From NCBI RefSeq assembly GCF_019375475.1, contig NZ_JAHXGQ010000003.1, positions 434,001 to 498,000 on the forward strand: a DNA stretch of 64,000 nt, given 5' to 3'. The stretch is from Saccharothrix obliqua. Its GTDB lineage: Bacteria; Actinomycetota; Actinomycetes; Mycobacteriales; Pseudonocardiaceae. A program made the position numbers and the translations under genes. Shown one piece after another: positions 1 to 12,800 of the stretch; position 1 is the stretch's first letter, and every line of letters begins with the position of its first letter. The notes below the pieces were generated by a model. That model saw only the letters and a program-made list of their open reading frames with translations, did not search any database and was not told the DNA's origin.

Positions 1-1
1 C

Positions 2-3000
2 CGCACGCCACCGCCCGAACTGGCGGGCTACCTCCGCAACGGCAGCTACGGCAGCGTCGCCTCTGGGCGCATCGCCTACACCTTCGGCTTCGAGGGACCC
101 GCTGTGTCGGTCGACACCGCCTGCTCGTCCTCGCTGGTGGCCATGCACCTCGCCGTGCAGTCCCTGCGGCGGGGCGAATCCTCGCTGGCGCTGGCGGGTG
201 GCGTGACCGTGATGGCTACGCCGAACACCTTCGTGGAGTTCAGTAGGCAGAACGGCCTGTCGAGCGACGGCCGGTGCCGGGCGTTCGGCGCGGACGCGGA
301 CGGCACCGGCTTCGCCGAAGGCGTAGGCGTCGTCGTCTTGGAGCGGCTGAGTGATGCACGGCGACTGGGACACCGGGTGCTGGCGGTGGTGCGCGGTTCT
401 GCGGTGAATCAGGACGGGGCCTCGAACGGCTTGACGGTGCCGAACGGTCCCGCGCAGGAAAGGGTGATCCGGACGGCGCTCGCTGACGCCGGCCTGACCT
501 TCGCGGACGTCGACGTGGTGGAAGCGCATGGCACGGGGACGAAGCTGGGTGATCCGATCGAGGCGGGGGCACTGCTGGCGACGTACGGACAGCGCGAGTC
601 GGGCACCCCGCTACTGGTGGGGGCGTTGAAGTCGAACATCGGCCACACGCAGGCCGCTGCCGGTGTCGGTGGTGTGATCAAGTTGGTCGAAGCGCTACGT
701 CGAGGGGTGGTGCCGAGGTCTCTCCACGTGGAGACGTTGTCCCAGCACGTGGACTGGGCTTCCGGTGCCGTGGATGTCGTCCGGCAGAACGTGACCTGGC
801 CGGAGACCGGCCGGCCACGACGGGGCGCGGTGTCGTCGTTCGGCATCAGCGGCACGAACGCGCACCTCATCCTCGAACAACCCGACCTGGAGCCCCTGAA
901 CGCGACCGAGCCGGCCGACGCGGCTGGATTGGTGATCAGCGGGCACAGCGAGGCCGCCCTACGCGGTCAGGCCGCTCGGCTGCGCGAGTTCCTAGACGCG
1001 GAGGATCTTCCTGCTCTTGGCGACCTCGCCCATACTCTCGCCTCCGCGCGAGCCGAACTGCCGCACCGGGCCGTCCTACTAGGCGATTCGGTCGAGGCTC
1101 TGCGCACCGCCGCGACCGCTGTGGCCGCAGGACGCCCGACCGAAGACACCGCAGTAGCACAGGCCACATCCCCGCGTCGGGTCGCCCTGGTGTTTCCTGG
1201 CCAAGGCGCGCAGCTGGCGGGCATGGGAAACGGGTTGGACGCCTTCCCTGCCTTCGCCAACGCACTGGACGAGGTGTGCCTGGTCGCCGACGAGTCGCTG
1301 GGCCGATCCCTGCGTGAGGTGATGGCATCCGGCGACGGCCTCGAACGAACCCGCTACGCCCAGGTGGCGCTCTTCGCGCATGGCTACGCCTTGGCCCGTT
1401 TGGTCGGGTCCTGGGGGATTGTCCCGGCCGCGCTGCTCGGGCACTCGGTCGGCGAGATCGTCGCGGCCTGTGTGTCCGGGGTGCTCACGGTCGTCGATGC
1501 GGTTCGACTGGTGGTGGCCCGTGCTGGCCTGATGGACGCCCTGCCCGACGGCGGTGCGATGGCCGCCGTAGCGGCCCCTGTCGACGCTGTAGTGCCGCTA
1601 CTCGTCGATGGTGTGGTGATCGCCGCGGTCAACTCGCCCGGTTCGGTGGTGCTCTCCGGCGTAGCGGCGGGAGTCGATCGCGTCGTCGACCGGCTCGCCG
1701 CGACCGGGGTCCGCGTGCGACAGCTGGCGGTGTCGCACGCCTTCCACTCGCCGCTGATGGAGCCGGCACTCGATGAACTCGTCCGGGCTGCGGCCGCCAT
1801 CCCGCTTGCGGACGCCCAGATCCCGGTGGTGTCAACCCTGACTGGTGAGCTCGCGGAAACTGGTTCCTTTGGCACCGCCGGTTACTGGCGTGCGCAGGCA
1901 CGGAGCGCGGTCCGCTTCGGCGACGCCGTCGCGGCACTGCGCAACCTGGGCGTCGACGCGGTCTTCGACATGAGCCCAGACGGCTCGCTCGCAGGGTTGA
2001 TCGAGGCCAGTTCGGTGGCTGGGACGACCGTCCTCCAACTCTCCCGTCGGGGGCAGCCCGAGGCCGAGGCTTTCCTGCGTGGGATCGCCAGAGCGTACGT
2101 GGCCGGGTTCGGAGTGGACCGCACCCGGTTCGGTCGCGGCCAGCTCGTGCAAGCACCCACGTACGCTTTCCAGCGCAAGCGCTTCTGGCTGGACTCGTTC
2201 GCCGAACCTGGCGATCTGTCCGATGCAGGGCTGTCCGCCGGGGTTCACCCGCTCCTCGCGGCGTCGGTCGCGCTCGCCGACAGCGGGGCGACGGTGTTCA
2301 CTGGGCGGTTGTCCACCGCGGTGCACCCCTGGCTCGCGGACCACCGCCTGTCCGGTGTCGCCGTCTACCCAGCGGCCGGGATCGTGGAGTTGGTCGCCTC
2401 GGCAGGCGCTGTCACCGGCACGCCAGTGGTGGCCGACCTGGTGCTGGAGGCGCCGTTGATCGGCGACGACCTCGCCCTACAGGTCGTCGTGGGTGCCCCA
2501 GCGGAAGCGGGCACCCGCTCGGTTAGCGTGCACTCCCGGCGCATCGACGGCGATCATCCGTGGCAACGGCACGCCTCCGGCGCTCTGGTAGCGCGAACCG
2601 CCGCGCTCGGCGTCGTCCAGTCCTGTTATCCACCCGCCGACGCTGAACCTATTGACCTTGACGGCGTCTACGAGGCGTTCGCTGACTGCGGCTACGAGTA
2701 CGATGGTCACTTCCGCGGCCTGCACGCTGCATGGCACAGCGGCGACGTGCTGTTCGCCGAGGTGCGCGTGCCCGCGATAGCGGCGAATGGTTTTTCTGCG
2801 CACCCGGCTGTCCTAGACGCCGCGTTGCACGCCCTGCTGCTTGACCGGCTCGCTCTCACCTCTGGCCAGTGGCCGTCTGTGCCGTTCGCCTGGCGGGGCA
2901 CGACTGTCGTTCCGTCTACGACTGAGGTGTTACGAGTGCGCGTAACCCCGGCTGGCCCGGACTCTTTCTCGGTGACCGCCGTGGATGAGCAAGGTACGCC

Positions 3001-6000
3001 TGTGCTGCGCGTGGAGTCACTCACGCTGCGCGCGGTCGACCCGGCCACCCTCGGTGGCCAGGCAGCCATTGACGGGCTGCACGTCCTCGACTGGGTTCCT
3101 GTCGAGACCCGCGGCGGCGACCTTGGCGGTGCGGTCGTCGTGCGGTGCCCGCCCCAGAACGGACCGGTGGTCGAGGCGACGCACGCGGCCGTGAGCTTCG
3201 TGTTGGACCAAGTCCGCAATCACGTGGTCCATGGCGATGATGCGCTGGTCGTTGTGACCTCCAGCGGGATCGCTGCGGTTGAGGGCGACGCGGTGGACCC
3301 CGCCGCCGCTGCGGTGTGGGGCTTCGTGCGCTCCGCGCAGATCGAACACCCTGGGCGGATCGTTCTGGTCGACGCACCTGGCGATCTCTCGGACCATGCC
3401 CTTGCCGAAGCCTTGGGGACCGGAGAGCCCCAAATCGCGGTGCGCGAGCGAGTGCTCGTACCAAGGGTCACGCGGGCCACCGGGGACGGGACCAGGGTTC
3501 GTTTCGGGAAGACAGTGCTGGTGTCGGGTGGTTCGGGGCGATTGGCCGGTCTGGTGGCACGCCGGTTGATCGATGCGCATGGTGTTGGCCGAGTGGTGCT
3601 GGTATCGCGGTCAGGTGCCGGCGGAGGCCCGGGGATCATTGGCATCGCCTGTGATGTCACGGACCGCGACGGTCTACGGCAGGTTTTCGAGGACTTCGGC
3701 GTCACTGGTGTGGTCCACGCCGCAGGCGTGCTCGACGACGCCACACTGTCCGGTTTGGACGGCGACAGGCTCGCCGGCGTGCTGCGGCCCAAGGTCGACG
3801 GCGGGTGGGCCCTGCATGAACTGGCGGTAGAGTTCGGTGTATCCGCCTTCGTGTTGTTCTCCTCGGTGACCGGCGTTATCGGTACAGGTGGTCAAGCCGC
3901 GTACGGCGCGGCTAACGGCTTCCTCGACGGGCTCGCGGCTTGGCGGCGTGCCCAGGGGCTGCCCGGCGTGTCGCTCGCCTGGGGTGCCTGGGACGTCGGC
4001 GGCGGGATGGCCGGTGGTCTGTCCCCGGCAGGACTGACTCGACTGCGTCGCTCCGGCCTGGTCCCGATGACCGCCGATGAAGCCCTGACGCTCTTCGACA
4101 CTGCCATGGCGCACGGCGGGACCGTACTCGTACCCAGCCGATTCGACCGCGCGGCGCTGCACGCATCCGACGACCTACCGTCCGTCCTGCGCGGGATCAT
4201 CCCGTTCCGGACCGCATCGCCCCCGCGCATCGGGGACCTCGCCGCCCAGATCAGAGAACTTCCCCGAGCCGATGCCCATGCCCTGCTGCTGCATCTCGTA
4301 CGCGAGCACGCCGCTACGGTTCTGGGGCACGACAGCGCCGCGGCCGTACTTCCGGACGAGAACTTCAGCACGCTCGGATTCGACTCGTTGACGGGCATCG
4401 AGTTCCGCAACCGGCTGGAATCCGCCACCGGGCTGCCCCTCCCCGCGACCTTGGTGTTCGATCAACCGACGCCCGCGGCGGTGACAGACCTGCTGATAGC
4501 AGAATTCCTAGGCGCGACCGTCCCTTCGGTCGCGGTCCGGCCGAGTGCCATCGACGAACCGATCGCGATTGTCGCCATGGCGTGCCGCTACCCCGGAGGG
4601 GCGGACTCCCCGGAGGCGTTGTGGGACCTGGTATCCCGCGGCGGGGATGCGATCGGCGAGTTCCCCGCCAACCGCGGCTGGCCGCTCGATTCGCTGCACA
4701 ACCCAGACCCTGCCCACGTCGGGACCTCGTACACCCGGCACGGTGGATTCCTTTACGACGCGGCTGGTTTCGACGCCGAGTTCTTCGGCATGAGCGGGCG
4801 CGAGGCGTTGGCCACCGATCCGCAGCAGCGGCTGTTGCTGGAAGTCGTATGGGAGGCGTTAGAAGACGGCGGCCTTGATCCTAGTGCGCTCAGAGGCAGT
4901 GACACGGGTGTGTTCGCCGGAGTCATGTACAGCGACTACGGAGCACGCGTCCACACCGCGCCCGCAGAGCTGGAGGGCTACGTGGTGAACGGCAGCGCTC
5001 CTAGCGTCGCCTCGGGCCGCGTGGCCTACACGTTCGGCTTCGAGGGGCCCGCGCTCACCGTCGACACCGCATGTTCGTCGTCGCTGGTGGCGATGCACCT
5101 GGCCGCGCAGTCGCTGCGGCGTGGTGAGTGCTCGCTGGCTGTGGCAGGTGGCGTGACGGTGATGGCCACACCGGCCACGTATGTGGAGTTCAGCCGGCAG
5201 AACGGCCTGTCGGCCGATGGTCGGTGCCGCGCCTTCGGCGCGGGTGCGGACGGAACGGGCTTCTCGGAAGGCGTTGGCGTCGTTGTCTTGGAGCGGCTGA
5301 GTGACGCGCGGCGCCTAGGCCACAACGTCCTAGCCGTGGTGCGGGGCTCCGCAATCAACCAGGACGGCGCGTCGAACGGCATGACCGCGCCGAACGGCCC
5401 GGCCCAGGAGCGCGTCATCCGCTTGTCCCTCGCCGACGCCGGCCTGACTGCGGCGGATGTCGACGTGGTGGAGGCGCACGGAACGGGTACCAGGCTCGGC
5501 GACCCGATTGAGGCGGGCGCTCTGCTGGCGACCTACGGTCAGCGCGGTTCCGCGTTGCCGCTCTTGGTCGGGTCATTGAAGTCGAACATAGGCCACGCGC
5601 AGGCGGCCGCGGGCGTCGGCGGCGTGATCAAAGTGGTAGCCGCGATGCGTCACGGAGTCGTCCCGAAGTCGTTGCACGCGGAAGAATTGACCCCGCACGT
5701 GGACTGGACCTCAGGCGCGGTGCACGTCGTCCGAGAAAACATGGCGTGGCCGGAGACAGGCCGCCCGCGCCGGGCCGCCGTGTCGTCGTTCGGCATCAGC
5801 GGCACCAACGCGCACCTCATCCTCGAACAGGCTGAGGACACCGCAGAGCCGGGACCTGTGACCCGTCGCGCCACGCCGGTGCCTTGGGTGCTGTCCGCGC
5901 GATCGGAACGCGCGCTGCGGGCGCAAGCCGTGCGGCTCGCCGACGCGGTCGCCAAGCACGACTGGGTGGAGCAAGACGTGGCGCACTCGTTGGCCACATC

Positions 6001-9000
6001 GCGCACCGCGTTCGACCACCGCGCGGTCGTGGTCGGGGCGGACCGCGCCGAACTGCTCGCCGGACTCACCGCCTTGGCGGAGGGGCGACCCCGTGTGGGC
6101 ACCCGCACCGGACGAGCGAGGCCCGGCAGGCGAGTTGGTCTCGTCTTCGCGGGTCAGGGGGCACAGTGGGCTGGCATGGGCTCCGGCTTGGCCGCGTTCG
6201 ACGAGTACAACGCCGCAGTTGACGAGGTCTGCGCGGTGGCCGACGATTTGCTCGGTTGCCGGCTGCGCGACGTGCTGGCGGGGTTGGACGGCGACCTGCG
6301 ACGGACCCGCTATGCGCAGATCGCGCTGTTCGCCCACGGCTTGGGCGCGTGCCGACTCTTGCTTTCGTGGGGTGTTGTCCCTGACCTGCTGGTGGGCCAC
6401 TCCGTCGGAGAAATCGTCGCGGCGTGCGTGTCCGGTGTGCTCCTCGTTGAAGACGGTGTTCGGCTCGTGATCGCCAGGGGTGCCTTGATGGACGCTCTGC
6501 CCGAGGGCGGTGCGATGACGGCGGTGGCTGCCGGACCGGACGTGGTCGAGCCCCTGTTGATCGATGGACTGACGATCGCTGCGGTGAACTCACCCCGCTC
6601 GGTCGTCGTCTCGGGACCGGTCGAGGCGGTCGAGCGAGTCGGTGGAGTTCTGATCGAATCAGGCGTGAGGGTCCGTCGCCTGGACGTCTCGCACGCCTTC
6701 CATTCGCCAATGATGGCCCCCGCCGTCGACGGCTTGAAGGGTGTGGCGGACGCGCTGCGCCCGCGCCTGCCTGTCATCCCGATCGTTTCGACGCTGACCG
6801 GCGAGGTCGCCGACGCGGACACCTTCGGGACGGCCGGGTACTGGCGTGACCAGGCCATGGGCGTAGTCCGGTTCGGCGACGCCGTCCGGACCGCACGTGA
6901 TCTCGGTGTCGATGCCTTCGTGGACATGAGCCCTGACGGCTCGCTGGCCGGCCTGATCGAGGCCAATCTCGACGATGACGAGGTGGTGCTGTCGCTGACG
7001 CGCAAGGGCGAGCAGGAGGCGGCGCATGCGGTGGCCACTCTTGGCGAGTTGTTCGCCACGGGTGTACGGGTCGACATCGGTGCGCTGGCAAATGGTCATC
7101 GTGTACCGCTGCCCACTTATGCATTCCAACACCGGGACTATTGGCTCGACGTCCCTCAGGAGGAACCTGCGGGTAGGTCTCGCGTGCACCCCTTCCTGGA
7201 CAGGGCAGTCGTCTTGGCTGCGGGCGGCGACACCGTGTTCACCGGTCAGGTGCGGCTGGCGGAGCACCCCTGGCTGGCCGAACACACCGTATTCGATGTC
7301 GCGCTGCTACCTGGCACCGCCGTGCTGGAGGTGGTGGCCACCGCCGCAGCGGAGTGTGGCTTGCCTGTCGTTGACGACTTAATGCTGGAGAACCCGGTGC
7401 TGCTCGATACGGACAACACTGTGCAACTACAACTGGTCGTCGCGGCGCCCGACGGTTCGGGCTCCGCGGCGGTGTCCCTGCATTCCAGTACGGATGGGAG
7501 CCGGTGGACTCGGCACGCCTCCGGGGTCGCGCGGACCGCGATCGACGACGTTGACACGTCCACAGGCACGTGGCCACCGCCCGGCGTGACCACCGTGTCG
7601 GTCGATACGCTCTACGATGCGCTTGACGCGCTCGGCCACGGCTACGGTCCGGCGTTCCGCGGCGTTACCGCTCTCTGGCGCGGTGACAGCGTGCGCTACG
7701 CCGAGGTGGAGCTGCCCGGGGTTGAGTCCTCCGGGTTCTCTGCTCACCCGGCCCTGCTCGATGCGGCGCTGCACGCCTTGGGCGCGGACGCGGGTGGTGA
7801 GGGTGCCCGCGCTCGGCTCCCGTTCTCCTGGGCTCGGGCGCGCCTCACCGCCAGCACCGCGACGAAGCTGCGGGTGCGGCTGCGGGACACGGGCGCAGAC
7901 ACCGCCTCGTTGCTCGTCACAGACAGCGCGGATCGGCCTGTGCTGAGCGCCCTGCTGACCCTGCGCCCAGTCGATCCCGCCTTGCTGGTAGGCGCGGCCG
8001 GATCGGGCTCGCTGCACGTCGTCGACTGGCGACCTCTTCGCGCGGTGCGCGGTGAACTGCCCGCGACGGCTGTGGTGGGCGCGACCGTGCCGCCCTTCGA
8101 CGGTGCGGTGTGCCACCCCGACTTGGCCACGCTGCGAGCCGCCGAGAATCCCACTCCCGAGGTGGTGTTCCACGTCCCGGATGTGACGGGCGACCTGCCT
8201 GCGGCTTTCCAGGACGTGCTGCTGCAGACCGCGGCCACCGTTCGGGAGTGGGTGGCCGACCAGTCCGGCGACCGCCTCGTGGTGCTGACCCGGGGAGCGG
8301 TCAGAGTTGAACCCGGCGAGACGCCGAACCCCGTGGGCGCGGCCGTGTGGGGCCTGCTGCGTACTGCTCGCAGCGAACATCCCGATCGGGTCGCCGTGGT
8401 CGACCTCCCCGCTGAGGGCCCGGTGCCCATCGACCTGCTCGCCGCAGCAGTGGGGAGTGACGAGCCGGAGGTGGCCGTGCGCGCCGCCGGGCTGCGCGTT
8501 CCCCGCTTGGTCCCCGCCTCGACCGGGGCGGAGCGGGTGCCAGAGCTTGGCGGCACCGTTCTCGTCACCGGTGCGACGGGCACGTTAGGCCGCTCGGTCG
8601 CCCGGCACCTGGTCGACGCGCACGGAACACGGCGGCTGGTGCTGATCAGCCGGTCCGGTTCGGCGGCACCCGGCGCCGCCGAACTAGCTGCTGAGCTTAC
8701 CGGGCGTGGTGCGGAAGTCACGTTCGCGAAATGCGACGTGGGAGACCGGTCCGCGCTGGCAGCCCTATTGACCGACCACTCGGTGACCGCGGTCGTTCAT
8801 GTCGCCGGTGTCACTGGCGACGGCTTGGTCGGCTCGCTCACCGCGGACCAAGTAGAGGCGGTGCTGCGGCCTAAGCTCACTGCGGCGTGGTACCTGCACG
8901 AACTCACCCGAGAGCGCCCGCTGACCGCGTTCGTGCTGTTCTCCTCGATCGCCGGCGTGATCGGCAACGCCGGGCAGGCCGCGTATGCGGCGGCCAACGC

Positions 9001-9820
9001 GGGTTTGGACGGGCTTGCCGAGATGCGTCGCTCGATCGGACTGCCCGCCATCTCGTTGTCATGGGGCCTGTGGGCCGACAGCAGTGGCCTGACCTCGGCG
9101 CTCGGCGAGGCCGACCGCGCGAGGATCGCCCGGAGCGGCATTCGGCCGATGGCCACCGGCCAGGCACTGGCCTTGCTCGACGCCGCGCTCACCCATGGTG
9201 GACCTGTGCTGATCCCCGCCAGGGTGGACCGTGCGGCCTTGCAGACAGGCCCGGGATTGGCCCCCGTGCTGCGCGACCTGGTGCCCGATTCGGTGCGGCA
9301 AGTCGGGCCGGCTCCTGAAGACCCGGTGCGGAGGTTCGTCGGGCTCGCACCGGCGGATCGCGAGACGGCATTGGTCGAGTACGTCCGCGCCGTCGTCGCC
9401 GACGTCCTGGTCACTCCGGTGAGCGCGGTCGACGCCGACCGCGGGCTGATGGAACTGGGTCTGGACTCGTTGACCGCGCTCGATCTGCGGACGCGGCTCG
9501 GCACGGCCTGCGGGCTGTCACTGCCGAGCACCCTTGCCTTCGACCACCCGACTGTGCGGGCGCTGGCCCGCTACCTGGGAGAGCTGCTGGCGTCGGACGC
9601 GCCCGAGGACGAGGACCGGGACGGTGACGACCTGCTCGTCGAGCTGGACCGGCTGATCGGTCGAGTGCGTGGAAGCCGCGCGGGAGATCGGGGCCGGCTG
9701 GCTGAGCGGATTTCGACGCTGTTGGCGGAGCTGAGCGCCGCTTCGGCAGCGGGGAAGGCATTGGACACCGCGAGCGACGACGAACTGTTCGACCTCATCG
9801 ACCGCGAGTTCCGCGCGTGA
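2..9820 (+). CDS. Modular type I polyketide synthase, 5' truncated, two modules (KS-AT-DH-KR-ACP x2)
   Basis: The reading frame is open from base 2, so the N-terminus lies outside the window. Residues counted from base 2: first module has a partial KS (Cys motif VDTACSSS ~37, HGTGTK ~175), AT (GHSVGE ~480, HAFH ~579, which predicts malonyl-CoA), DH ([10 protein letters not shown] ~781 and DAALH ~939, both catalytic motifs intact), KR (~1170, LDD at ~1244, Tyr ~1300, B-type) and ACP (GFDSL ~1459). The second module has KS ~1518, malonyl-type AT ~2044 (HAFH ~2233), DH ~2396, KR with TGATGTLG ~2856 and Tyr ~2994, and ACP LGLDSL ~3152. In this second DH the Gly of HxxxGxxxxP is Asp ([10 protein letters not shown]). 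The last ~70 residues look like a C-terminal docking helix pair, matching the coiled N-terminus of the next gene. In-frame TTA codons occur at 2930, 4859 and 7379. The expected product is an alkene from the first module and an alkene or alcohol from the second. Confidence 0.96.
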   Translation, partial: RTPPPELAGYLRNGSYGSVASGRIAYTFGFEGPAVSVDTACSSSLVAMHLAVQSLRRGESSLALAGGVTVMATPNTFVEFSRQNGLSSDGRCRAFGADADGTGFAEGVGVVVLERLSDARRLGHRVLAVVRGSAVNQDGASNGLTVPNGPAQERVIRTALADAGLTFADVDVVEAHGTGTKLGDPIEAGALLATYGQRESGTPLLVGALKSNIGHTQAAAGVGGVIKLVEALRRGVVPRSLHVETLSQHVDWASGAVDVVRQNVTWPETGRPRRGAVSSFGISGTNAHLILEQPDLEPLNATEPADAAGLVISGHSEAALRGQAARLREFLDAEDLPALGDLAHTLASARAELPHRAVLLGDSVEALRTAATAVAAGRPTEDTAVAQATSPRRVALVFPGQGAQLAGMGNGLDAFPAFANALDEVCLVADESLGRSLREVMASGDGLERTRYAQVALFAHGYALARLVGSWGIVPAALLGHSVGEIVAACVSGVLTVVDAVRLVVARAGLMDALPDGGAMAAVAAPVDAVVPLLVDGVVIAAVNSPGSVVLSGVAAGVDRVVDRLAATGVRVRQLAVSHAFHSPLMEPALDELVRAAAAIPLADAQIPVVSTLTGELAETGSFGTAGYWRAQARSAVRFGDAVAALRNLGVDAVFDMSPDGSLAGLIEASSVAGTTVLQLSRRGQPEAEAFLRGIARAYVAGFGVDRTRFGRGQLVQAPTYAFQRKRFWLDSFAEPGDLSDAGLSAGVHPLLAASVALADSGATVFTGRLSTAVHPWLADHRLSGVAVYPAAGIVELVASAGAVTGTPVVADLVLEAPLIGDDLALQVVVGAPAEAGTRSVSVHSRRIDGDHPWQRHASGALVARTAALGVVQSCYPPADAEPIDLDGVYEAFADCGYEYDGHFRGLHAAWHSGDVLFAEVRVPAIAANGFSAHPAVLDAALHALLLDRLALTSGQWPSVPFAWRGTTVVPSTTEVLRVRVTPAGPDSFSVTAVDEQGTPVLRVESLTLRAVDPATLGGQAAIDGLHVLDWVPVETRGGDLGGAVVVRCPPQNGPVVEATHAAVSFVLDQVRNHVVHGDDALVVVTSSGIAAVEGDAVDPAAAAVWGFVRSAQIEHPGRIVLVDAPGDLSDHALAEALGTGEPQIAVRERVLVPRVTRATGDGTRVRFGKTVLVSGGSGRLAGLVARRLIDAHGVGRVVLVSRSGAGGGPGIIGIACDVTDRDGLRQVFEDFGVTGVVHAAGVLDDATLSGLDGDRLAGVLRPKVDGGWALHELAVEFGVSAFVLFSSVTGVIGTGGQAAYGAANGFLDGLAAWRRAQGLPGVSLAWGAWDVGGGMAGGLSPAGLTRLRRSGLVPMTADEALTLFDTAMAHGGTVLVPSRFDRAALHASDDLPSVLRGIIPFRTASPPRIGDLAAQIRELPRADAHALLLHLVREHAATVLGHDSAAAVLPDENFSTLGFDSLTGIEFRNRLESATGLPLPATLVFDQPTPAAVTDLLIAEFLGATVPSVAVRPSAIDEPIAIVAMACRYPGGADSPEALWDLVSRGGDAIGEFPANRGWPLDSLHNPDPAHVGTSYTRHGGFLYDAAGFDAEFFGMSGREALATDPQQRLLLEVVWEALEDGGLDPSALRGSDTGVFAGVMYSDYGARVHTAPAELEGYVVNGSAPSVASGRVAYTFGFEGPALTVDTACSSSLVAMHLAAQSLRRGECSLAVAGGVTVMATPATYVEFSRQNGLSADGRCRAFGAGADGTGFSEGVGVVVLERLSDARRLGHNVLAVVRGSAINQDGASNGMTAPNGPAQERVIRLSLADAGLTAADVDVVEAHGTGTRLGDPIEAGALLATYGQRGSALPLLVGSLKSNIGHAQAAAGVGGVIKVVAAMRHGVVPKSLHAEELTPHVDWTSGAVHVVRENMAWPETGRPRRAAVSSFGISGTNAHLILEQAEDTAEPGPVTRRATPVPWVLSARSERALRAQAVRLADAVAKHDWVEQDVAHSLATSRTAFDHRAVVVGADRAELLAGLTALAEGRPRVGTRTGRARPGRRVGLVFAGQGAQWAGMGSGLAAFDEYNAAVDEVCAVADDLLGCRLRDVLAGLDGDLRRTRYAQIALFAHGLGACRLLLSWGVVPDLLVGHSVGEIVAACVSGVLLVEDGVRLVIARGALMDALPEGGAMTAVAAGPDVVEPLLIDGLTIAAVNSPRSVVVSGPVEAVERVGGVLIESGVRVRRLDVSHAFHSPMMAPAVDGLKGVADALRPRLPVIPIVSTLTGEVADADTFGTAGYWRDQAMGVVRFGDAVRTARDLGVDAFVDMSPDGSLAGLIEANLDDDEVVLSLTRKGEQEAAHAVATLGELFATGVRVDIGALANGHRVPLPTYAFQHRDYWLDVPQEEPAGRSRVHPFLDRAVVLAAGGDTVFTGQVRLAEHPWLAEHTVFDVALLPGTAVLEVVATAAAECGLPVVDDLMLENPVLLDTDNTVQLQLVVAAPDGSGSAAVSLHSSTDGSRWTRHASGVARTAIDDVDTSTGTWPPPGVTTVSVDTLYDALDALGHGYGPAFRGVTALWRGDSVRYAEVELPGVESSGFSAHPALLDAALHALGADAGGEGARARLPFSWARARLTASTATKLRVRLRDTGADTASLLVTDSADRPVLSALLTLRPVDPALLVGAAGSGSLHVVDWRPLRAVRGELPATAVVGATVPPFDGAVCHPDLATLRAAENPTPEVVFHVPDVTGDLPAAFQDVLLQTAATVREWVADQSGDRLVVLTRGAVRVEPGETPNPVGAAVWGLLRTARSEHPDRVAVVDLPAEGPVPIDLLAAAVGSDEPEVAVRAAGLRVPRLVPASTGAERVPELGGTVLVTGATGTLGRSVARHLVDAHGTRRLVLISRSGSAAPGAAELAAELTGRGAEVTFAKCDVGDRSALAALLTDHSVTAVVHVAGVTGDGLVGSLTADQVEAVLRPKLTAAWYLHELTRERPLTAFVLFSSIAGVIGNAGQAAYAAANAGLDGLAEMRRSIGLPAISLSWGLWADSSGLTSALGEADRARIARSGIRPMATGQALALLDAALTHGGPVLIPARVDRAALQTGPGLAPVLRDLVPDSVRQVGPAPEDPVRRFVGLAPADRETALVEYVRAVVADVLVTPVSAVDADRGLMELGLDSLTALDLRTRLGTACGLSLPSTLAFDHPTVRALARYLGELLASDAPEDEDRDGDDLLVELDRLIGRVRGSRAGDRGRLAERISTLLAELSAASAAGKALDTASDDELFDLIDREFRA

Positions 9821-9857
9821 CCCGCGCGGAGCCGGACCGACTGGGAGACGACCTCGC

Positions 9858-12800
9858 ATGAGCAACGAGGCGAAGCTGCGCGACTACCTCAAGCGGGTCA
9901 CCGCGGACTTGCGACGAACGCGCGACCGGCTCGACGGCTTGGAGTCCGCGCGGCGAGAGCCGATCGCCATCGTCGGTGTCGGATGCCGCTACCCCGGTGG
10001 AGTCGCCTCCGCCGACGACCTGTGGCGGTTGGTGGCCGGCGGGGCCGACGCGATCACCCCCTTCCCGACGAACCGCGGTTGGGATCTCGACGCGCTTTAC
10101 GATCCCGACCCAGACCACGCCGGCACCTCCTACGCCCGGCATGGCGGGTTCCTGCACGACGCAGACCGCTTCGACGCGGAATTCTTCGGCATGAGCCCGC
10201 GCGAGGCATTGGCCACCGACCCGCAGCAGCGGCTGCTGCTCCAGGTGGTGTGGGAAGCACTGGAGGATGCAGGCATTGCCCCGGACGTGGTACGGGGCAG
10301 CGACACCGGCGTGTTCACAGGCGTCATGTACAACGACTACGCCAGCCGGCTCAGGCCTGTTCCCGAGGAGTATGAGGGCTACCTGGGCAGCGGCAGCGCG
10401 GGCAGCATCGCCTCCGGTCGAATCTCATATGTCTTCGGGTTCGGCGGACCGGCGATCACAGTCGACACGGCCTGCTCCTCATCACTCGTCGCGCTGCACC
10501 TCGCCGTGCAGTCGCTAAGGCGGGGCGAGTGCGGGCTTGCCGTCGCGGGCGGGGCAACGGTGATGGCTACTCCGAACACCTTCATCGAGTTCAGTAGGCA
10601 ACGCGGCCTATCCCCGGACGGCCGGTGCAAGGCGTTCGGGGAGGGCGCCGACGGCACCGGCTGGGCTGAGGGCGTCGGTGTAGTGCTGCTGGAACGACTC
10701 TCCGACGCGCTGGCGAACGGGCATGACGTACTCGCAGTCGTGCGCGGCAGCGCGGTGAACCAGGACGGCACCAGCAGCAGGCTCACCGCGCCGAACGGAT
10801 CTGCGCAGGAGCAGGTCATCCGCGCCGCGCTAGACCAGGCCGGCCTCGAGCCCGCCGATGTCGACGTCGTGGAGGCGCACGGCACCGGGACCCGGCTGGG
10901 GGACCCGGTCGAGGCGAACGCTGTTCTAGGCACCTACGGTCGCGCGCATACGGCGGAGCAACCGGTGCTGCTGGGCTCGATCAAGTCGAACATCGGGCAC
11001 ACCCAGGCCGCCGCCGGGATCGCAGGTGTGATCAAGGTGGCTATGGCGATGCGCCACGGCGTTCTCCCTCGCACCTTGTACGCCGACACACCCACGAGCG
11101 CGGTCGACTGGTCGTCCGGCACGGTCGTCGTGGCCAGCCACGACACCCCTTGGCCGCGAACCGGCGGGCCCCGCCGGGCCGGCGTGTCGTCATTCGGTAT
11201 CAGTGGGACCAATGCCCACGTCGTTCTGGAAGAAGCACCAACCCACGAAGAGGCGGAGGATTCAGCCCGATGCGGGCCCGTAGCCTGGCTCTTGTCGGCG
11301 AAGTCCGCCCCCGCGCTGCGCCGGCAAGCCGTCCGCCTGGCCCAACATGTAACGGCAAACCCGCACCTTCCGCCGGAGGGAGTCGCTTGGTCGCTGGCGA
11401 CGAGCCGGGCGCGGCTGGAGCACCGCGCGGTCGTCGTCGGCGAATCGCTGATGGACTTGACCCGCGAACTCGCCGTTCTGGCCGCCAACGACCCCGGTGG
11501 CCAGGTCATCACCGGTGTGGCGGGCGAACGGGGTAGGCCGGTCTTCGTCTTCCCCGGCCAGGGTGCGCAATGGGCGGGGATGGCTGCCCAGTTGCTGGAC
11601 GAGTCCGAGGTGTTCGCGACCCGAGTGCGTGAGTGCGCCACCGCTCTTGCCCCGCACCTGGACTGGTCCTTGGAAGACGTGCTGCGCCGCACACCAGGCG
11701 CGCCGTCACTGGACCGGGTCGACGTCGTACAGCCGGCGCTGTTCGCGGTGATGGTGTCGCTGGCAGCGGTTTGGGAAGCCGCAGGGGTTCAGCCTGCCGC
11801 TGTCGTCGGACATTCACAGGGCGAGATCGCCGCCGCCTGCGTCGCGGGGGTGCTGTCACTGCCAGACGCGGCCCGGGTGGTGGCCCTCCGCGCTCGCGCA
11901 CTGCGTTCGCTGTCCGGCAAGGGCGGGATGGCCTCTATCGCCGAACCCGCCGACCGGGTGCGGGAACGCATTGCCGGAACCGGGGTCGCGTTGGCTGCAG
12001 TCAACGGTCCCCGGGCCACGGTCGTCGCGGGCGAACCGGATGAACTGGTCGCACTGGTCGCGGCGTGCGAGGCCGAAGGTGTTCGGGCGCGAGTGCTGCC
12101 GGTCGACTACGCCTCGCACTCGGGCCAGGTCGAAGCGTTGCGCTCCCGGATACTCGCGGATTTGGTATCCATCTCGCCTCGACCGGTTGAGGCGGTGTAC
12201 CAGTCGAGCCTCCTCGCGGGGGCGGTCGCCGACACCACGGCGCTGGATGCCGACTACTGGTATCGCAACCTCCGTGAACCAGTCCGCTTCGCCGACGCGA
12301 TCCGCGATCTGCTCGGCCGTGGTTTCCGCACCTTCGTCGAGCTGAGCCCTCACCCGGTGCTGACCAGGGCGGCCCTCGACGTCGCAGCGGAGGGGAATGT
12401 GGCCGGCACGGTCGCTGTCGGCTCGCTGCGCCGCGACCGCGGCGGGCTGGCTCAGTTCCTCACGTCCGTCGCGGAGTACGAAGTCGAAGGCGGCCGAGTC
12501 GACTGGACCGCGTTGTTGCCCGGACCGCTCGCCCGGATCCCACTGCCCACTTACGCCTTCGCCGACGACCCCTACTGGCTGGACGTCCCCGCCCTGCCCG
12601 GCGACGTGCTGGCCCTGGGACAGGCTCAAACCGATCACCCACTGCTCGCTGCCGTCGTGGAGACCTCCGAGGATGTGGTTTTCACCGGCAGGCTAACCCC
12701 CGTTGACCACCGCTGGCTCGTCGATCACCGCAGGCACAACCGTGTGGTCATGCCCGCCACCGCCTGGCTCGACATAGCCCTGCACGCGGGGGCCCGCACC

